Assembly: GCF_021440085.1 (NCBI RefSeq)
Contig: NZ_JAKCPW010000003.1
Coordinates: 310,001 to 374,000, forward strand
Direction: 5' to 3'
Length of the DNA: 64,000 nucleotides
Source: Dyadobacter sp. CY261
GTDB lineage: Bacteria; Bacteroidota; Bacteroidia; Cytophagales; Spirosomataceae
How positions within the stretch are numbered: position 1 is the stretch's first letter; each line of letters opens with the position of its first letter. The position numbers were made by a program, and so were the translations under genes. Under the pieces are notes generated by a model, which worked only from the letters and a program-made list of their open reading frames with translations, made no database searches and was not told the origin of the DNA. Shown piece by piece: positions 61,573 to 64,000 of this stretch.

Positions 61573-62076
61573 ATGAAATACAGCGCCTCATTAGATAAAT
61601 CTACTAAATTGCTCACGATCGGACTGACGGTATTCTTTATCGCAGTGCTCGTTTTTGAGGCCGTTACATTTTCTGCCGAGGCAAGAGTAGGCTTCTTCGC
61701 TTCCGCTGTGATCCTGGTCGTGACTTACCTGTACGCTTATCTTTACCACCCGACGGGATATACACTTAATGCAAGCGAGCTGCACATCCATCGCCCCATT
61801 GGCAGCCTGACTTACGCCCGCGGACAGTTCACATCTGTAAAGGTCGTTCCAAAGGAAAACCTGAGATACAGCCTGCGCACATTCGGCGTCGGCGGCTTGT
61901 TCGGCTACTACGGAAAGTTCTACAATGCTGCCTATGGTCATATGAGCTGGTACCTCACCCGTCGCGAACATCTGGTAATGATCACATTGGAGAACAAAAA
62001 GAATATTCTGCTTTCGCCCGACGAAGCGGATGCCTTCCTCAAAAACTTGCAGACCGACACACCATTGTTTAGCTAG
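61573..62076 (+). CDS. PH-domain-like membrane protein
   Basis: 167 residues from the ATG at 61573 (MKYSASLDKSTKLL); the 44 codons before it look non-coding. Two membrane helices (about 14-30 and 38-58) are followed by a bacterial PH-like domain ('HPTGYTLNASELHIHRPIG', 'RTFGVGGLFGYYGKFYN', 'VMITLENKKNILLSPDEAD'). Function unknown; such proteins are common in Bacteroidota envelopes. Confidence 0.8.
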   Translation: MKYSASLDKSTKLLTIGLTVFFIAVLVFEAVTFSAEARVGFFASAVILVVTYLYAYLYHPTGYTLNASELHIHRPIGSLTYARGQFTSVKVVPKENLRYSLRTFGVGGLFGYYGKFYNAAYGHMSWYLTRREHLVMITLENKKNILLSPDEADAFLKNLQTDTPLFS

Positions 62077-62091
62077 GGCACGAACCCCCAC

Positions 62092-63134
62092 CTATTTGCT
62101 TAGCAGATTTTTGGAAAAGAACGGCAGCATCTTTGTCTCGATCCGCTCACCGATTTTGTTTAGATGGTCGCCCTGATATTCTTCGTAAGCATGCTCGACT
62201 TTGTAGTTGGCATCACCTCATGCAGCCTTTTAATATTGGTGGCAATGGGCTGGTCACGGTCACCGGCGTCGAAGCCGATCCCTTTCATTTGTTTGAGATT
62301 GGTAATGTATTGATCGATATCCGATAGCGGCACATTAGCACTCCATTTGATCTCGGCGGCAGGACTTAGCTTCCCATTTTCGACGATCGGGTCAGTGAAG
62401 AATGGCGGTCGTGTCGGATTGGGAGACCAGGCTGCGGCATAGGCGAGGGCGGCTTTGGTCAAAAAATCGGCTTTTGAGATGTCCTCCACCGTTTTTACTG
62501 CTTCGATTTTGGCAATAGCCTCGGACGACGAATGCACGTTACCCGGTGCAAGACAGCATGGACTCAGCAGATAAATGCTGGAAAATATCTCTGGGTGGCG
62601 TTCCCCGATCCGGATGGTGCCATATCCTCCCATCGAATGTCCGGCCAAACCGCGGCTGTGCGCTTTCGGGATCGTGCGGTAATGCCGGTCGATGTAGTTA
62701 ATAAGCTCTTTGGACACAAAGTCCTCCCAGTTGCCGGCAGTAATGGAATTAGAATAATAGCTGCCGCCACTGCGTGTGAACGCATTGGGTGTAACGATGA
62801 TCATCTCTTGCGCCTGTCCCGAAGCAAATACCTTATCGACTATTACCGGAAGGTTAATCCAATGCTTCACAAATCCGTACCATTGTGCATCCGTGTCCGT
62901 GAAGCCATGCAGCAAATACACCACCGGAAACCGTCGTTTTGCATCTTTTTTATAGCTGGGCGGCAAATACACCGACACGTCCGGATCGGCCGGGTTACCT
63001 TCCAAATTGCCTTCGAGAGCCTTACCGTGCACTTTGATCCGCTCCACAGCGCCTTTCAGAGGCGCTTGGGCAAATGTAATCGCAGGCGCGATCAGGATTG
63101 AAAACAAAAAGGCGGTCAATCTACTTTTCTTCAT
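62092..63134 (-). pseudogene. Frameshifted alpha/beta-hydrolase esterase
   Basis: From ATG 63134 a signal peptide (to about 22, TFAQ) precedes an esterase-D-like domain with 'VVYLLHGFTDTDAQWYGF' and the nucleophile elbow GHSMGG. In the present frame the protein ends at 62160 after 324 residues with unrelated text, but the neighbouring frame from about 62214 reads '[19 protein letters not shown]' and continues to a stop at 62092, restoring the C-terminus with the catalytic His (GDH). One base is missing in the minus-strand run GAGGTGATGCC. The intact protein would be about 347 residues. Sequencing error or a real inactivating mutation. Confidence 0.8.
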
Positions 63135-63217
63135 TTCAGGTCAGGTTTTAATATGGCCCCAAATTAAGAAAGATTGACCGCCTGTTAAAGCGCATTTTCG
63201 ATGACAATGATTTTCTG

Positions 63218-64000
63218 TTAATAAAGAAATCGCTGCCCCTCCTGCAAAGTCGAAACATGCCTCATTTTTCCGTGGCGAAAAGCACTGTAAAGCTCCCTGA
63301 TCTCGTCCTGATGGTCGGAAATAAACGGGCCATAGGAAATTATTTTATCGTTTTGTGGCTCGCCCGCGTATAACACGACGCGTGCGCCCCCGCGGTCCGC
63401 GACTACCGTCAAATCGCTTGTTGCACCTACCGAACCCCTATCCAACCAGCCTACCTGACTGGCAATCAGTGATTTCTGATCATTTCCTACTGTCACATTT
63501 CCTTCTATCACATACAGAAACGCATTGTAAGATGCCGGCAGTGATTCGCTAAGCCTGGCACCCGGTTGCAAGCGAATATCCGCGACGATCAACGGCACGT
63601 GGTTTTTTACCGGCGAATGTAAACCCGCGAATGAGCCACTGTACAAAACCGTTTTCACCCCGTTCATTTCCACCGTCGGTGCATTTTCAAAAGAGAGGTC
63701 CTGTACCCTGGGTTCCGCCCAGCGGTCGGCTTTGGGCAGGTTCAACCACATTTGCAACATACGCATCCGTGACTTGCCTTCGATGGTTTCGGTATGCACG
63801 ATACCGCTACCAGCGGTCATCATCTGGAAATCGCCTTGTTTCATGATATGGGTTTCATCGCCGATTTCGCCTTCGAGCAAAAGTGAAACTGTTTCAAAGC
63901 CGGCATGCGGATGTGGCCCGCCCACGGGTTCGTCGTCTTGTTTGTCGAGAAAATCGTCCATTAGCAGAATGAACGGGTCACTGTGTTCGAACTCCTTGTA
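63218..64000 (-). CDS. Pirin-family protein (5' end outside window)
   Basis: The frame continues past 64000 (YKEFEHSDPFILLMDDF...), so the N-terminus is missing; the ATG at 63961 lies within the conserved region. 'GGPHPHAGFETVSLLLEG' and 'SGIVHTETIEG' supply the metal ligands His, His, His and Glu of pirins, and the C-terminal cupin is complete. It is a different branch from the pirin at 30442. Confidence 0.93.
   Translation of the reverse strand, partial: YKEFEHSDPFILLMDDFLDKQDDEPVGGPHPHAGFETVSLLLEGEIGDETHIMKQGDFQMMTAGSGIVHTETIEGKSRMRMLQMWLNLPKADRWAEPRVQDLSFENAPTVEMNGVKTVLYSGSFAGLHSPVKNHVPLIVADIRLQPGARLSESLPASYNAFLYVIEGNVTVGNDQKSLIASQVGWLDRGSVGATSDLTVVADRGGARVVLYAGEPQNDKIISYGPFISDHQDEIRELYSAFRHGKMRHVSTLQEGQRFLY

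Overview
The window reads as a chromosomal segment of a Bacteroidota bacterium, most probably Cytophagales of the Dyadobacter/Spirosomaceae type. The evidence is a SusC/SusD pair with a glycoside hydrolase, promoters of the Bacteroidota form TTTG-N19-20-TAnnTTTG in front of several genes, Bat-type von Willebrand proteins, SHNLR-type histidine kinases and a moderate GC content. The lineage is inferred from gene content only. No rRNA, CRISPR array, intact insertion sequence or integrase was seen.

Region by region: 1-7750 holds a truncated FtsX-type permease and a small glycan-use locus (GH30 glycosidase, SusD, SusC). 7992-16200 holds a 7TM sensor fused to an IS1595-transposase-like DNA-binding module, unknown proteins (one frameshifted), an SDR, a lone receiver protein and a DUF4180 / Crp / SMR-transporter operon. 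16630-19780 holds a hybrid ethylene-receptor-like histidine kinase overlapping its receiver protein, then a glycosyltransferase without an AUG start. 19828-25839 holds a DMT transporter behind a probable leader-peptide attenuator, a DJ-1/PfpI protein and a five-gene copper-type operon (small Cys protein, MbnP, MbnH-like dihaem protein, CDICGC outer-membrane protein, SCO1). 26040-38645 holds a TetR/OsmC pair sharing a palindrome, DNA alkylation repair genes (Ogt, AlkA), an ABC-F ATPase, a pirin, two parallel 'reductase plus AraC' operons each with direct repeats in front, an HxlR/DsbA pair and lgt. 38639-40000 holds an ECF sigma factor with a shortened partner and a Ser-Pro-Arg tRNA cluster. 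40075-52344 is housekeeping: Bat proteins, purC, a STAS protein, gltBD, a NodB deacetylase, TatD and asparaginase. 52409 onward holds tRNA-Ser(GGA) and then an accessory stress-type block (ChaA, TerC, DUF932-like, Rnk/GreA-like, DedA, desaturase, transaldolase, small proteins). The right end holds a PH-domain-like protein, a frameshifted esterase and a truncated pirin.

The most notable items are the ethylene-binding-domain kinase, the 7TM/transposase-derived fusion with an inverted repeat just upstream, the MbnP/MbnH cluster, the candidate PPP leader attenuator and the operator-like repeats that link regulators to neighbouring genes. Two genes (around 10462 and 62214) carry clear single-base frameshifts; sequencing error and real decay cannot be told apart from the sequence alone.
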